NCBI RefSeq assembly: GCF_025148125.1
Contig: NZ_CP102267.1
Location: forward strand, 1,436,501-1,500,500
Origin: Blautia wexlerae DSM 19850
GTDB taxonomy: Bacteria; Bacillota; Clostridia; Lachnospirales; Lachnospiraceae
Direction: 5' to 3'
Length of the DNA stretch: 64,000 bases
The position numbers and the translations under genes were made by a program. Shown piece after piece: positions 24,970 through 34,394 of this stretch. How positions within the stretch are numbered: position 1 is the first letter of the stretch; each line of letters opens with the position of its first letter. Under the pieces are notes generated by a model. The model did not search any database. It saw only the letters and a program-made list of their open reading frames with translations, and had not been told where the DNA came from.

Positions 24970-26760
24970 ATGCCAGGAACATTTAATGGAAAAACACTTG
25001 TTATTTCAGCGACACCTACAGCAGGAGCAAAAATTGTGGATGCAGGAGCTGCGACGAATGTAGCGGGAATTACAATCAGCGGAGACACTATGTACAGTGT
25101 GAAAACAAGCGGAAAGGTAACAACCTTATATAAAACACCGGATTATTCAAACGCAGATGCACAGGCTGTGGCAGTTAAAACCGGTTTGGGATATTTTGCA
25201 TTAGGGCTTAGCAAAATCGGCACAGAATTATTTATGCTTGCTGAAGATACAGCGGGATATGGAAATACTACAAAGATTGTAAAAATGGATACTGCCGGTA
25301 ATGTTATTAAGGAGTTTGATATTGTAAGTGAATTTCAGTATGGAGCGCTTGGAATTGCACATACAGGTGCGGCAAATGAATTTTTCATTCTTGCACGAGG
25401 CTCCAACGATGCAGATAACGATACTCTGATTGTAAAAAAACTGAGATTGGAGAGTTCTAATAGTTATGAAGTAGTTCATGAATTTAAGGTTACAAACAGA
25501 GGATATGGATATACAAGCCGTATCCAGGATATTTATTACCATTTAGACTACGGTCTGTTTATTCTGACAAATGATGAATTGTCTGCCGGAAGAAACAGAA
25601 TTGTACATGTGGATTACAGAAGTAATGTGAATTCATATATTCCAGACGGAGTTATTAATGTTGAGATGAAAGGGTATAAGCAGTATAATCTGGAATCTAT
25701 TTGTATGAAAGCAGGTCATCTTGTACTGGCTGCAAATGTAATTACAGGAACCGGGAAAGCAGAGGACCGTTTTTCTGTCCTGAATGGAATTACTTATGAA
25801 AAAGGTACTTATAGTTTTAACTGCGCTCTTGCCAAGGGAATGAAAGTAGACAATAAGGAAATAGGAAATATTAAAACGACAAATTTTGGCGCGTTAGCAT
25901 TTGATGGGGATGACAGAACTCAAAAGTTGTATGGTATAAAAGCCGGTACAAATGGAGAATATAAAGAACCGAGTAAGTGCGCAGCAGCCATTTGGGAATT
26001 TGAGGATTACACAAGCAGTACGAAGGGCGTAAAAAGACTGGCTAATAAGGTAGTACCGGGAGAGAAAAGATGTCTGTATCATGCCAATGGAATGGATATA
26101 TACAATCATGAATTGTATGTTACCTGTGCGGAACCTAATGGAAAAGGTGAATATTCGGTTGTGAAGCTTACTATGGGCAGTACATCTGAAGAATGGCCCT
26201 ATAATAGGTATACCTGGGAAAACCGGACAAACGCAATCAGCCATTACAAAGGCAATCAGTTTATTCTTCTTACCGAAACCGGTGCAGAGGGTGAAGAAGA
26301 TAAAAAAATATATAAACTGTGTATTGTACACTTCTCAGCAGGAAAAGTTGTGGTTGATCAAACAAAATATTTTATGAATACCGGTTATGAAGTGCTTCAG
26401 GGAATCAATTACAGTGACAAATACGGATTATTTATTGTTACGACGAAAAAACTGGAATATTTTCCTAATGGTGATGTGCAAACCAGTGGAAGCAGGGTAC
26501 TACACATTGATATGAGCAGAACTAAAACAATGAAATTTAAAGATGGCAAGAAATATCCTGTTTTAATTCCGGATTTTGCCTTTAACAATGAACTGGATGA
26601 ATCAAAGTTCTTTAGTTTTGAAATGGAATCCGTAGCGATTGACAGAAATACAAACAATATGATTGTGTCGGTTAATGCGAACAGTCCGATTGCGGGCGAT
26701 AATGGTAAACATCCGGGGGAAGACTACATCTACAGATTTTCTTCCATTGAATTTAAATAA
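24970..26760 (+). CDS. Beta-propeller-like protein of unknown function
   Basis: The protein has 596 residues, with no signal peptide or membrane segment. It appears internally duplicated: QDIYYHLDYGLFILTNDEL pairs with QGINYSDKYGLFIVTTKKL about 300 residues later, and YNLESICM with FSFEMESVAI. Each half is rich in short beta-strand blocks ending in Gly/Asn turns, which suggests two propellers or one large one. AGAAGGAGGATA precedes the ATG. It follows prophage debris directly and may be phage cargo. I do not recognise a family. Confidence 0.7.
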   Translation: MPGTFNGKTLVISATPTAGAKIVDAGAATNVAGITISGDTMYSVKTSGKVTTLYKTPDYSNADAQAVAVKTGLGYFALGLSKIGTELFMLAEDTAGYGNTTKIVKMDTAGNVIKEFDIVSEFQYGALGIAHTGAANEFFILARGSNDADNDTLIVKKLRLESSNSYEVVHEFKVTNRGYGYTSRIQDIYYHLDYGLFILTNDELSAGRNRIVHVDYRSNVNSYIPDGVINVEMKGYKQYNLESICMKAGHLVLAANVITGTGKAEDRFSVLNGITYEKGTYSFNCALAKGMKVDNKEIGNIKTTNFGALAFDGDDRTQKLYGIKAGTNGEYKEPSKCAAAIWEFEDYTSSTKGVKRLANKVVPGEKRCLYHANGMDIYNHELYVTCAEPNGKGEYSVVKLTMGSTSEEWPYNRYTWENRTNAISHYKGNQFILLTETGAEGEEDKKIYKLCIVHFSAGKVVVDQTKYFMNTGYEVLQGINYSDKYGLFIVTTKKLEYFPNGDVQTSGSRVLHIDMSRTKTMKFKDGKKYPVLIPDFAFNNELDESKFFSFEMESVAIDRNTNNMIVSVNANSPIAGDNGKHPGEDYIYRFSSIEFK

Positions 26761-26802
26761 CGAAACTTATCTTTACAGAGATTGGGTTCCTGCAAAGGTA
26801 GA

Positions 26803-26831
26803 AAAAAGCGGCTTTTCAAGCCGCTTTTTCT
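26803..26831 (+). terminator. Terminator after the propeller-like gene (duplicated at 29207)
   Basis: AAAAAGCGGCTT pairs with AAGCCGCTTTTT around a TTC loop. The duplicate lies 2404 bases downstream. Confidence 0.85.
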
Positions 26832-26926
26832 GCATAGTTAAATATGTTAAATAAAAAAGATTGTTGAAAAAATATTACATATATGATACAATTGTTAACA
26901 TAAACGTAACATGATAACGAGGTATA

Positions 26927-28459
26927 ATGATGGAAAGAAGGCAAAGTATTATGAGAAGGAGAGGCAAAACATTTTTATCGCTGTTTCTTTCTGCTGTGAT
27001 CGTTACCGGTCAGCCGGTATTGGCAGCCGATTTTTCTGCTGGAGAGGAAACATTTATTTCGGAAACCACAGAGCAGGAAGGCGATGTATCGGAAGCTTCA
27101 GCTATTTTCGAGGATACTGTGGATTCAGACAGTGAAATGAGATATGAGAAATATGAGGCGACAGTTTCTAGTGAAATCCTTGATTTGGGACAGACTGGAG
27201 TAAACGGCGGCGGTTGGGAAAGGCTAGAGATAAAAAATACAGGTACAGAGAGCTGGCAGATCAAATCCATTTCAGAATTGAATGATTTTAGACTTGAACA
27301 TTTAGAGCATCCATTATTATATGAGGGAAGACTTCCGATGAAAGTTGGGAATAAGGTTAAGCCCGGAGAAGCTGTTGCAGTGGATATTTATGTAAAGCCA
27401 AATCTTTCTCAGGGGATTCATGAAGAAACTTTTGTCATGGAAACAGAAGAAGGAATTCAGGCAGAGTGCAGGATACGGGTTCTCGTTCGTGGGGAATCAG
27501 AGGAGGATTACGAGGTTAACTGTGTACCAAATAGTGGTACGAGATTTCTCACAATTACTCAGGAAGAGTACGATTCATGGGATGATGTAGAACCAGAGCC
27601 GGATATGTTGATGTGCCCATCACGGTTGATTACAATATGCAACAATGGGCAAAAACCTGTCACAGTTGATTTTGAGGATACGGAACATTTCAGGGCATGG
27701 TTCTATATTGACGAAGACACGGGAGTTGTTATGCCGGGGGAAAATACGATAATTCAGGTTTTTCCGAAAGCAGAAGAACAGGTAGCTACTGATATTTTTA
27801 AGGTTTCCATCACAGGAGGAATAGAATTATCTTATATAATTTCCCAGAATTGTCCTCATATTGCACCGCCTTATCCGGAAGGAGCAACGATAAAAGATGT
27901 GAAAGTACAGGGGTCAACTATTAAGGCAGTGGCTTATGACTGCGCAAACAGCGAAGGTTTCGATGCGGTTCTGACAAAGAAAAGCTGGGTTGACAAACCT
28001 GAGAATTATGTGAAGGTGGCGAGGTATCAGGATGCAAAGACCATCACCTTTACAAATGTAAAAAACGGGACGTATTATCTGGGAATCCATGCGTACAACA
28101 GGGATTATTATGATGGAAAAGTGTCTGGGAAAAGGTTTGGGGCATGGAGTTATCCAGTAAAAGTAGTAGTAAAGAACGGAATTCCCACAGAGAGGGTGAA
28201 GATTAAAACTGTAAAAACAGGTAAAGGAGCTGTGGCTGTAACAGTTGGCGTACCAAAAGGATTTGCAAGAGCAGATATGGAACTGAGATCTACAGGCGGA
28301 ACCACCGTATATAAACGGAACAATCGGACAACCTATACAAGGATTACAGGCGTGAAGCCCGGAACCTATACTCTGAGAGTCCGCCCATGGGCCAAAACTA
28401 ACGGAAGGAAAGCTTACGGAGACTGGGTATCCTGGGGAAGAAGAATCAGGGTAAAATAA
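26927..28459 (+). CDS. Secreted multi-domain surface-type protein, copy 1
   Basis: The protein has 510 residues. A basic start (MRRRGKTF) and a hydrophobic core ending in PVLAADF form a signal peptide. Residues 75-190 look like an Ig-like beta-sandwich (LEIKNTGTESWQIKSIS, then KPGEAVAVDIYV). The C-terminal 180 residues form two fibronectin-type-III-like domains (GTYYLGIHAYNRDYYDGKVSG, then TYTLRVRPWAKTNGRKAYG). No cell-wall anchor is seen. The paralogue at 29331 is identical at both ends. Three ATG codons (26927, 26930, 26951) are possible; GAGG lies just before the first two. Confidence 0.75.
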   Translation: MMERRQSIMRRRGKTFLSLFLSAVIVTGQPVLAADFSAGEETFISETTEQEGDVSEASAIFEDTVDSDSEMRYEKYEATVSSEILDLGQTGVNGGGWERLEIKNTGTESWQIKSISELNDFRLEHLEHPLLYEGRLPMKVGNKVKPGEAVAVDIYVKPNLSQGIHEETFVMETEEGIQAECRIRVLVRGESEEDYEVNCVPNSGTRFLTITQEEYDSWDDVEPEPDMLMCPSRLITICNNGQKPVTVDFEDTEHFRAWFYIDEDTGVVMPGENTIIQVFPKAEEQVATDIFKVSITGGIELSYIISQNCPHIAPPYPEGATIKDVKVQGSTIKAVAYDCANSEGFDAVLTKKSWVDKPENYVKVARYQDAKTITFTNVKNGTYYLGIHAYNRDYYDGKVSGKRFGAWSYPVKVVVKNGIPTERVKIKTVKTGKGAVAVTVGVPKGFARADMELRSTGGTTVYKRNNRTTYTRITGVKPGTYTLRVRPWAKTNGRKAYGDWVSWGRRIRVK

Positions 28460-28737
28460 AAAGAAACAGGCAACTGCCCCTTGTTTAGAAAAGTTTAAAT
28501 TGGTTTGAGAAAGAGAAAAGTAAATTCTGTAAAGTTGACTTTACAAAACCTGAAAAACAGAAAGAGAGCTACCAGACAGCAGAAGAAAAAAACAGAACGG
28601 ACAAAAAAGACGGACTGATTACATAATAGGAAACTGAAAGTTTGAAACAAAGGGATAGTGGATAGAGAATAAATTTTGACATCACAAATAAGCCATCTTT
28701 AGGTGGCTGAAAAATTGAATATAAACGCAACACCTAA

Positions 28738-29042
28738 TCAGGAAACTGACAAAGGATCGTCTTTGATAAAATAACCTCTTTGCTTAAGCAGATTAAGTGC
28801 CTGTGAAGTAGTTAACACTTTTTCTTTATTCACAGGACGGGAGTCAAGAAAACCTTCCGGTGTATATGGCTTTAAATCTGTGAGTATGTGCCAGATAGCG
28901 GTCAGGATCATACGGCAGCAATGACGGCTTTCTTGTGACCACGGCGTGCTTTGATGCGACGGTAACGGTCTGTAAATTCAGGATGTTTCTTATAGCACTC
29001 CCAAAAAATACTGCACATTCTTGACAACAGGTCTATGATAGA
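28738..29042 (-). pseudogene. IS110-family transposase, frameshifted C-terminal remnant
   Basis: The minus strand reads LLSRMCSIFWECYKKHPEF, then RIKARRGHKKAVIAAV and a stop. After a frame change it continues MILTAIWHILTDLKPY to SVS. RRGHKKA is typical of the C-terminal part of IS110/IS1111 transposases. The start is missing. It belongs to a different subfamily from the intact IS110 gene at 31049. Confidence 0.7.
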
Positions 29043-29059
29043 GTCAAGAGGTGATTATT

Positions 29060-29126
29060 ATGTTGCATGATGAAACACGAAAACTGCTTATTGAAGCTTG
29101 GAATAAAACGCACAATGCAAAAGAAA
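29060..29126 (+). pseudogene. IS630-like transposase, N-terminal fragment
   Basis: The ORF begins MLHDETRKLLIEAWNKTHN, as in the helix-turn-helix start of IS630-type transposases. After 22 codons it runs into the second copy of the duplication and out of frame. This marks the junction at which the duplicated block joined. Confidence 0.5.
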
Positions 29127-29127
29127 T

Positions 29128-30889
29128 CTACATCTACAGATTTTCTTCCATTGAATTTAAATAACGAAACTTATCTTTACAGAGATTGGGTTCCTGCAAA
29201 GGTAGAAAAAAGCGGCTTTTCAAGCCGCTTTTTCTGCATAGTTAAATATGTTAAATAAAAAAGATTGTTGAAAAAATATTACATATATGATACAATTGTT
29301 AACATAAACGTAACATGATAACGAGGTATAATGATGGAAAGAAGGCAAAGTATTATGAGAAGGAGAGGCAAAACATTTTTATCGCTGTTTCTTTCTGCTG
29401 TGATCGTTACCGGTCAGCCGGTATTGGCAGCCGATTTTTCTGCTGGAGAGGAAACATTTATTTCGGAAACCACAGAGCAGGAAGGCGATGTATCGGAAGC
29501 TTCAGCTATTTTCGAGGATACTGTGGATTCAGACAGTGAAATGAGATATGAGAAATATGAGGCGACAGTTTCTAGTGAAATCCTTGATTTGGGACAGACT
29601 GGAGTAAACGGCAGTGGTTGGGGGTGGGAAAGGCTGGAGATAAAAAATACAGGCACAGAGGCTTGGCATATCAAATCTATCTCAGAATTGAATGATTTTA
29701 CACTTGAGCCGTTTGATTATCCGTTTCAGGGAAGGTTTCCAATGGAAGTTGGGAATAAGGTTAAGCCCGGAGAAGCTGTTGCAGCGGATATTTATGTAAA
29801 GAAAAATCTTTCTCCGGGAATTCATGAAGAAACCTTTGTCATGGAAACAGAAGAAGGCATTCAGGCGAAGTGTAGGATACGGGTTCTTATTCGCGGCGCA
29901 TCTGATCAGGATTATGAGGTGAACTGCAGACCGAATAGCGGTACGAGATTTCTCACAATTACCCCTGAAGAATACGACTGGTGGGATAATACAGATCCGG
30001 ATCCGGATATGTTTATGTGTCCAAAACGCAGTATATGGATATATAACAATGGAAAAAATCCTGTTACGGTTGATTTTGAGAATACGGAACATTTCTGGGC
30101 GTACCTTGATGATTATGAAACGGGGGTTATTATGCCCGGAGAAGGTACAACGGTTTATCTTCGTCCGAAAAAGGAAGAACAGGTAGCTACTGATATTTTT
30201 AAGGTTTCCATCACAGGAGGAATAGAATTATCTTATATAATTTCCCAGAATTGTCCTCATATTGCACCGCCTTATCCGGAAGGAGCAACGATAAAAGATG
30301 TGAAAGTACAGGGGTCAACTATTAAGGCAGTGGCTTATGACTGCGCAAACAGCGAAGGTTTCGATGCGGTTCTGACAAAGAAAAGCTGGGGTGACAAACC
30401 TGAGAATTATGTGAAGGTGGCGAAGAATCAGGATGCAAAGACCATCACCTTTACAAATGTAAAAAACGGGACGTATTATCTGGGAATCCATGCGTACAAC
30501 AGGGATTATTATGATGGAAAAGTGTCTGGGAAAAGGTTTGGGGCATGGAGTTATCCAGTAAAAGTAGTAGTAAAGAACGGAATTCCCACAGAGAGGGTGA
30601 AGATTAAAACTGTAAAAACAAGTAAAGGAGCTGTGTCTGTAACAGTTGGCGTACCAAAAGGATTTGCAAGAGCAGATATGGAGCTGAGATCTACAGGCGG
30701 AACCACCGTATATAAACGGAACAATCGGACAACCTATACAAGGATTACAGGCGTGAAGCCCGGAACCTATACTCTGAAAGTCCGCCCATGGGTCAAAATT
30801 AACGGAAGGAAAGCTTACGGAGACTGGGTATCCTGGGGAAGAAGAATCAGGGTAAAATAAAAAGAAACAGACAACTGCCCCTTGTTTAG
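29128..30889 (+). repeat. Tandem 1.76-kb duplication, copy 2
   Basis: Second copy of 26724-28488. The left end starts at CTACATCTACAG, the right end at CCTTGTTTAG. It includes the tail of the propeller-like gene out of context, the terminator, the promoter region and a full paralogue of the secreted protein. Confidence 0.9.
29331..30860 (+). CDS. Secreted multi-domain surface-type protein, copy 2
   Basis: The protein has 509 residues and the same layout as copy 1: signal peptide, Ig-like part, fibronectin-like C terminus. Residues 1-93 are identical to copy 1, and the last 220 residues differ at only a few positions. Between about residues 94 and 275 there are many substitutions and small length changes, for example SGWGWERLE against GGWERLE and DWWDNTDPDPDMFM against DSWDDVEPEPDMLM. 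The pattern suggests selection or recombination acting on the exposed middle. It has its own copy of the upstream region. Confidence 0.75.
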   Translation: MMERRQSIMRRRGKTFLSLFLSAVIVTGQPVLAADFSAGEETFISETTEQEGDVSEASAIFEDTVDSDSEMRYEKYEATVSSEILDLGQTGVNGSGWGWERLEIKNTGTEAWHIKSISELNDFTLEPFDYPFQGRFPMEVGNKVKPGEAVAADIYVKKNLSPGIHEETFVMETEEGIQAKCRIRVLIRGASDQDYEVNCRPNSGTRFLTITPEEYDWWDNTDPDPDMFMCPKRSIWIYNNGKNPVTVDFENTEHFWAYLDDYETGVIMPGEGTTVYLRPKKEEQVATDIFKVSITGGIELSYIISQNCPHIAPPYPEGATIKDVKVQGSTIKAVAYDCANSEGFDAVLTKKSWGDKPENYVKVAKNQDAKTITFTNVKNGTYYLGIHAYNRDYYDGKVSGKRFGAWSYPVKVVVKNGIPTERVKIKTVKTSKGAVSVTVGVPKGFARADMELRSTGGTTVYKRNNRTTYTRITGVKPGTYTLKVRPWVKINGRKAYGDWVSWGRRIRVK

Positions 30890-31048
30890 GATAATAAGCG
30901 GGAATCCTCGGCAATTCAATTACCGAGCCTGCAAATAAAAAGTCAATAGCAAATTGATGATTTCAGGCAAAAATTTTTGCAAGATTTTGAACATTAAAAT
31001 AAGACCACCGATATTCGCTGGTCTAAAATAAAGGTATTGACGAGATAT

Positions 31049-32260
31049 TTATTCTGGGAGTGAAGACAGATATTCTTTCACTCGACCATAGTAGATGCGA
31101 AGAAACTTATTCGCACCGGCTGTCATGTAGACGTAATAAGGCTTTCCTTGTGCTCGTTTCTTATCCATAAACAAGTAGACAGGATCATCCTGTGGCTTTG
31201 TTTTGATGAGAACATCCATGACTTGAAACAGAGTCTTACGAAGAGTACTGGAACCGCGCTTGGAAGCAGGAACGCTTTTCTGCTCATATGAACCGGATTC
31301 ATTTACACCGGGATCAACGCCTGCAAAGGCTGTAATGGCTCCTTTGTGGGTAAATCGGGAGACATCACCAATCTCTGCCATAAGCTGTGGACCAAGCGAT
31401 TTACCTACACCTTTCATAGCCATGACAACAGGGTATTCCGGCAGTTTAGAAGCAGCCTCATTCATCATGGTACGAAGCTGTTCCACAGTCTGTGAAGCCG
31501 TATTTAATTGTTCTACAGCCTGTTTGATGATTAACTTTGTCAGATCGTCTTTTGGAAGTATAGAAACAAGCTCCTTAGATGCTTCATAGATTTCAACAGC
31601 TTTTGAACGGCTGAAGTTGTACTTCCTGCGTTTACACCACTTTTGATAGTGGTCGATAAAGGCGTTTAGAGAGAGTTTACGAACACAATCCACATGCCAG
31701 TAGGTGGCTGAAAAGTCAACCCATTTTTGACTTCCATCCTCACGGGCAGGGCTGTCAAAATAAGTGTTAGCTCCCGGATAAGTTTGGTCAAGGATGCTGA
31801 TTAGATTATTTTTCATAGCGGTTTTGTGTTTCATGTAAAAATCAAACTGGCGGTTCATGGTTTTCAGTTGATTACGAATTTCATCCATGAGACTATACTG
31901 TCTGAGTTCCGTCCAACTGTCAAGAGTATAGCGTGCAATTTTTACTGCATCCGCTTTATCGGACTTTACTTTGCGGAGAGAGTTGTCTCCAAAATCTTTG
32001 ATGAGTTTGGGATTTATGGCAGATACAAAAAGGTCAGCTTTCGAAAGTTCACGGACAAGAGGTTCGTAATAACGACCGGTGTGTTCCATGACAATACGAG
32101 ATTCGCCATCAATGGATTGGATCTGCTCAATGAGAGAGCGAATCCCACTGACTGTGTGTTTGACTTCAAATGGTTTTGAAATGATCTCACCATAAGAACG
32201 AAGGATAGCAACCATGCTTTTTCCTTTGGAAACATCAATACCTACTGCATTCATATTCAT
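31049..32260 (-). CDS. IS110-family transposase (bridge-RNA type recombinase)
   Basis: The protein has 403 residues. The N-terminal DEDD nuclease fold shows VGIDVSKG, the Glu in VMEHTGRYYEP, and the Asp pair in KSDKADAVKIA. The C-terminal domain carries the serine-bearing KRGSSTLRKTL. IS110 enzymes use DEDD plus serine chemistry and a bridge RNA. Within an open frame reaching 32317, ATG 32260 is chosen because AAGGAG lies ten bases before it. The gene looks intact. A hairpin at about 30999-31023 may end its transcript. Confidence 0.9.
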   Translation of the reverse strand: MNMNAVGIDVSKGKSMVAILRSYGEIISKPFEVKHTVSGIRSLIEQIQSIDGESRIVMEHTGRYYEPLVRELSKADLFVSAINPKLIKDFGDNSLRKVKSDKADAVKIARYTLDSWTELRQYSLMDEIRNQLKTMNRQFDFYMKHKTAMKNNLISILDQTYPGANTYFDSPAREDGSQKWVDFSATYWHVDCVRKLSLNAFIDHYQKWCKRRKYNFSRSKAVEIYEASKELVSILPKDDLTKLIIKQAVEQLNTASQTVEQLRTMMNEAASKLPEYPVVMAMKGVGKSLGPQLMAEIGDVSRFTHKGAITAFAGVDPGVNESGSYEQKSVPASKRGSSTLRKTLFQVMDVLIKTKPQDDPVYLFMDKKRAQGKPYYVYMTAGANKFLRIYYGRVKEYLSSLPE

Positions 32261-32470
32261 AAATTTGTCACTCCTTAAAATCAGATTATGCAATGGATAA
32301 AGACCAGTTTTACTCATTGCCTATTCCATCTACTGTGGTGTGACACGAACGTACCGAAGGCAGTTCAACCTGCATAAAACGAACGCTGCAAATGAGGAGC
32401 TGGTTATCAGTCTCGGCAACGGACGCGAAGTCCAAGATGAATAAGACGATATACCGATTGCTCCATACAT
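32261..32470 (-). ncRNA. Candidate bridge RNA region of the IS110 element
   Basis: In IS110-group elements the non-coding stretch between the left end and the transposase start is transcribed as a bridge RNA with two internal loops that pair with target and donor DNA. This 210-base stretch is in the right place and holds no ORF. I did not resolve the loops by eye, so the call is positional. Confidence 0.4.
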
Positions 32471-32708
32471 TTTAACAGCTTAAGCAACAAGATGGATAAT
32501 TCCTTACTGGCTGTAAGGGATATTAACCATAAATATATTGTAGTAGATGAAAGCGCAAACTGTGCATATCTGCACTCATAATAAATAAAAACAACAAAAC
32601 GGTTTTCATTCAATTTCTCCCTATAAAAAGCTGTATCCAGCATCATAAAAAAGAAAATATGTTCGATATTTTATTGCGAAATTTTTGATATCATGGTATC
32701 ATATATGT

Positions 32709-33119
32709 ATGAAAGAAAATCTTATACATTATCGCACTTGTGTGTGCAATATTAATTACCATATGGTATGGTCGGTAAAATACCGGCGGAAGATATTAAG
32801 TGCGGAGGTCGAGGCATATCTGCAGAAACTGGTGCAGGAGATCGCAGAAGATAAGGGCTTTACGGTCCATCTGTTTGAATGTGGGGAAGGAGACCATGTA
32901 CACTGTTTTGTGTCAGCCCCTCCGAAATTATCCATAACTGCGATCATGAAATACCTGAAGGGGATCTCCGGCAGGAAACTTTTCGAACGTTTTCCGGAAA
33001 TAAGAAACCAGCTTTGGAAAGGGGAGCTGTGGAACCATTCCTATTATGTGGAAATGGTCGGATCTGTATCGGAAGAAAATATCCGCAGGTACATCGAACA
33101 TCAGAGCAAAGCGTACTGA
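32709..33119 (+). CDS. tnpA: IS200/IS605 transposase TnpA (Y1 HUH nuclease)
   Basis: The protein has 136 residues. The HUH motif is HVHCFVS and the nucleophilic tyrosine lies in ENIRRYIEHQ. It cuts and joins single-stranded ends at subterminal hairpins. ATG 32709 is preferred to 32685, which overlaps the left-end hairpin. It is 18 bases upstream of tnpB and appears intact. Confidence 0.9.
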   Translation: MKENLIHYRTCVCNINYHMVWSVKYRRKILSAEVEAYLQKLVQEIAEDKGFTVHLFECGEGDHVHCFVSAPPKLSITAIMKYLKGISGRKLFERFPEIRNQLWKGELWNHSYYVEMVGSVSEENIRRYIEHQSKAY

Positions 33120-33137
33120 TACTATGGAGGAGAGGAA

Positions 33138-34394
33138 ATGCTGCTGTCAAAGAAAACATCCATAAAGGTCAGCCGGGAATATGCGAACCTCATCGGGCAT
33201 ATGTGCTATGCAGCATCCAAGCTCTGGAATGTCTGTAATTACGAGCGTCAGCATTACAAAGAAACTGGGATAGAGCAGCATCCGGACTGGTATTATCAGA
33301 AAAAAGCCCATAAAGAGGATCTGTGGTATAAACAGCTCCCGTCCCAGACGGCCCAGGAAGTCTGCAAGCTGCTGGACAAGGCATGGAAGTCTTTTTATGC
33401 CCTGAAAAGATCCGGGGGGATCGAGACTCCCAGACCGCCGCGGTTTAAGCAGGAAAGTATCCCCATTACCTATATGCAGATGGGGATCGTGCATGAGCGG
33501 GATACGGGCAGAGTCCGCCTGTCCCTTCCAAAGGCATTAAAAAAATATATGGAAGAAACGTATCAGATCCATGAAAACTTTCTTTACCTTGAAAATAAGA
33601 TTTTCAGGGGCATGGATCAGATCAAACAGCTGCGGATCTATCCGCCGGAGAAGGGAAACTGTAAAATTATTGTTGTTTATGAGGTTTCTGGCCAGGAAGA
33701 ACTTCCACAGAACGGACATGAACTGTCCATTGATCTGGGACTCCATAATCTTATGACGTGTTATGATTCCGGGAACGGTAAGACGTTTATCTTGGGCAGG
33801 AAGTACCTTGCACTGGAAAGATATTTCCATAAAGAGATCGCAAGGGTGCAGGCCCAGTGGTATGGGCAGCAGTCCGGAAAGGGAGTAAAGTATCTGGCTA
33901 CATCAAAACATATCAGGAAGTTATATAAGAGAAAACATGATTCAGTAACGGATTATCTGCACAAGGTCACAAGGTATCTTGCAGAATACTGCCGGGAACA
34001 GGGGATCACCTGTGTCGTTGCAGGGGATATCCGGAATATCCGGAGAGAAAAAGACCTGGGACACAGGACAAACCAGAAGTTCCACAGCCTGCCGTATAAC
34101 AGGATCTACATCATGCTGGAATATAAGCTGAAAAGATATGGGATCCGTTTTATAAAACAGGAAGAAAGTTATACCAGCCAGTGCAGTCCGCTGTCACCGA
34201 AAGTGGGGAAAAGATATGCAGAGCCGTCCAAACGGAAAGAGAGAGGGTTGTACAGAGATGGAAACAGAACCTATAACGCAGATGCCGTAGGCGCATATAA
34301 TATCCTGAGAAAATATCACTCCGTATCCGGAGTAAAAAAAGAACTGTCCGTAACCGGACTGAAAACACCGGAAATAATAAAAGTAGCTGTATAG
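33138..34394 (+). CDS. tnpB: TnpB RNA-guided nuclease (IS605 OrfB family)
   Basis: The protein has 418 residues. RuvC-I Asp is in LSIDLGLHNLMTCYD and RuvC-III Asp in YNADAVGAYNIL. At RuvC-II the usual Glu position reads VVAGDIRNIR. The four-Cys zinc finger is not complete: ESYTSQCSPLSP has one Cys and no CxxC pair follows. I recall the same variant in a TnpB subfamily, so this is probably a lineage trait and not decay. Whether the nuclease is active cannot be judged from sequence. AGGAGAGGAA precedes the ATG. Confidence 0.85.
   Translation: MLLSKKTSIKVSREYANLIGHMCYAASKLWNVCNYERQHYKETGIEQHPDWYYQKKAHKEDLWYKQLPSQTAQEVCKLLDKAWKSFYALKRSGGIETPRPPRFKQESIPITYMQMGIVHERDTGRVRLSLPKALKKYMEETYQIHENFLYLENKIFRGMDQIKQLRIYPPEKGNCKIIVVYEVSGQEELPQNGHELSIDLGLHNLMTCYDSGNGKTFILGRKYLALERYFHKEIARVQAQWYGQQSGKGVKYLATSKHIRKLYKRKHDSVTDYLHKVTRYLAEYCREQGITCVVAGDIRNIRREKDLGHRTNQKFHSLPYNRIYIMLEYKLKRYGIRFIKQEESYTSQCSPLSPKVGKRYAEPSKRKERGLYRDGNRTYNADAVGAYNILRKYHSVSGVKKELSVTGLKTPEIIKVAV

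Larger units (their letters stand above)
26724..28488 (+). repeat. Tandem 1.76-kb duplication, copy 1
   Basis: It begins inside the last codons of the propeller-like gene, includes the terminator at 26803 and the whole secreted-protein gene, and ends at TGTTTAG. The second copy is 29128-30889, offset by 2404 bases at the left and 2401 at the right. The outer parts are nearly identical; the middle of the gene is diverged. Confidence 0.9.

Noticed and set aside
32407..32646. A 79-codon minus-strand frame upstream of the IS110 transposase
   Set aside because: It overlaps the non-coding end of the element, has no ribosome site and no recognisable domain.
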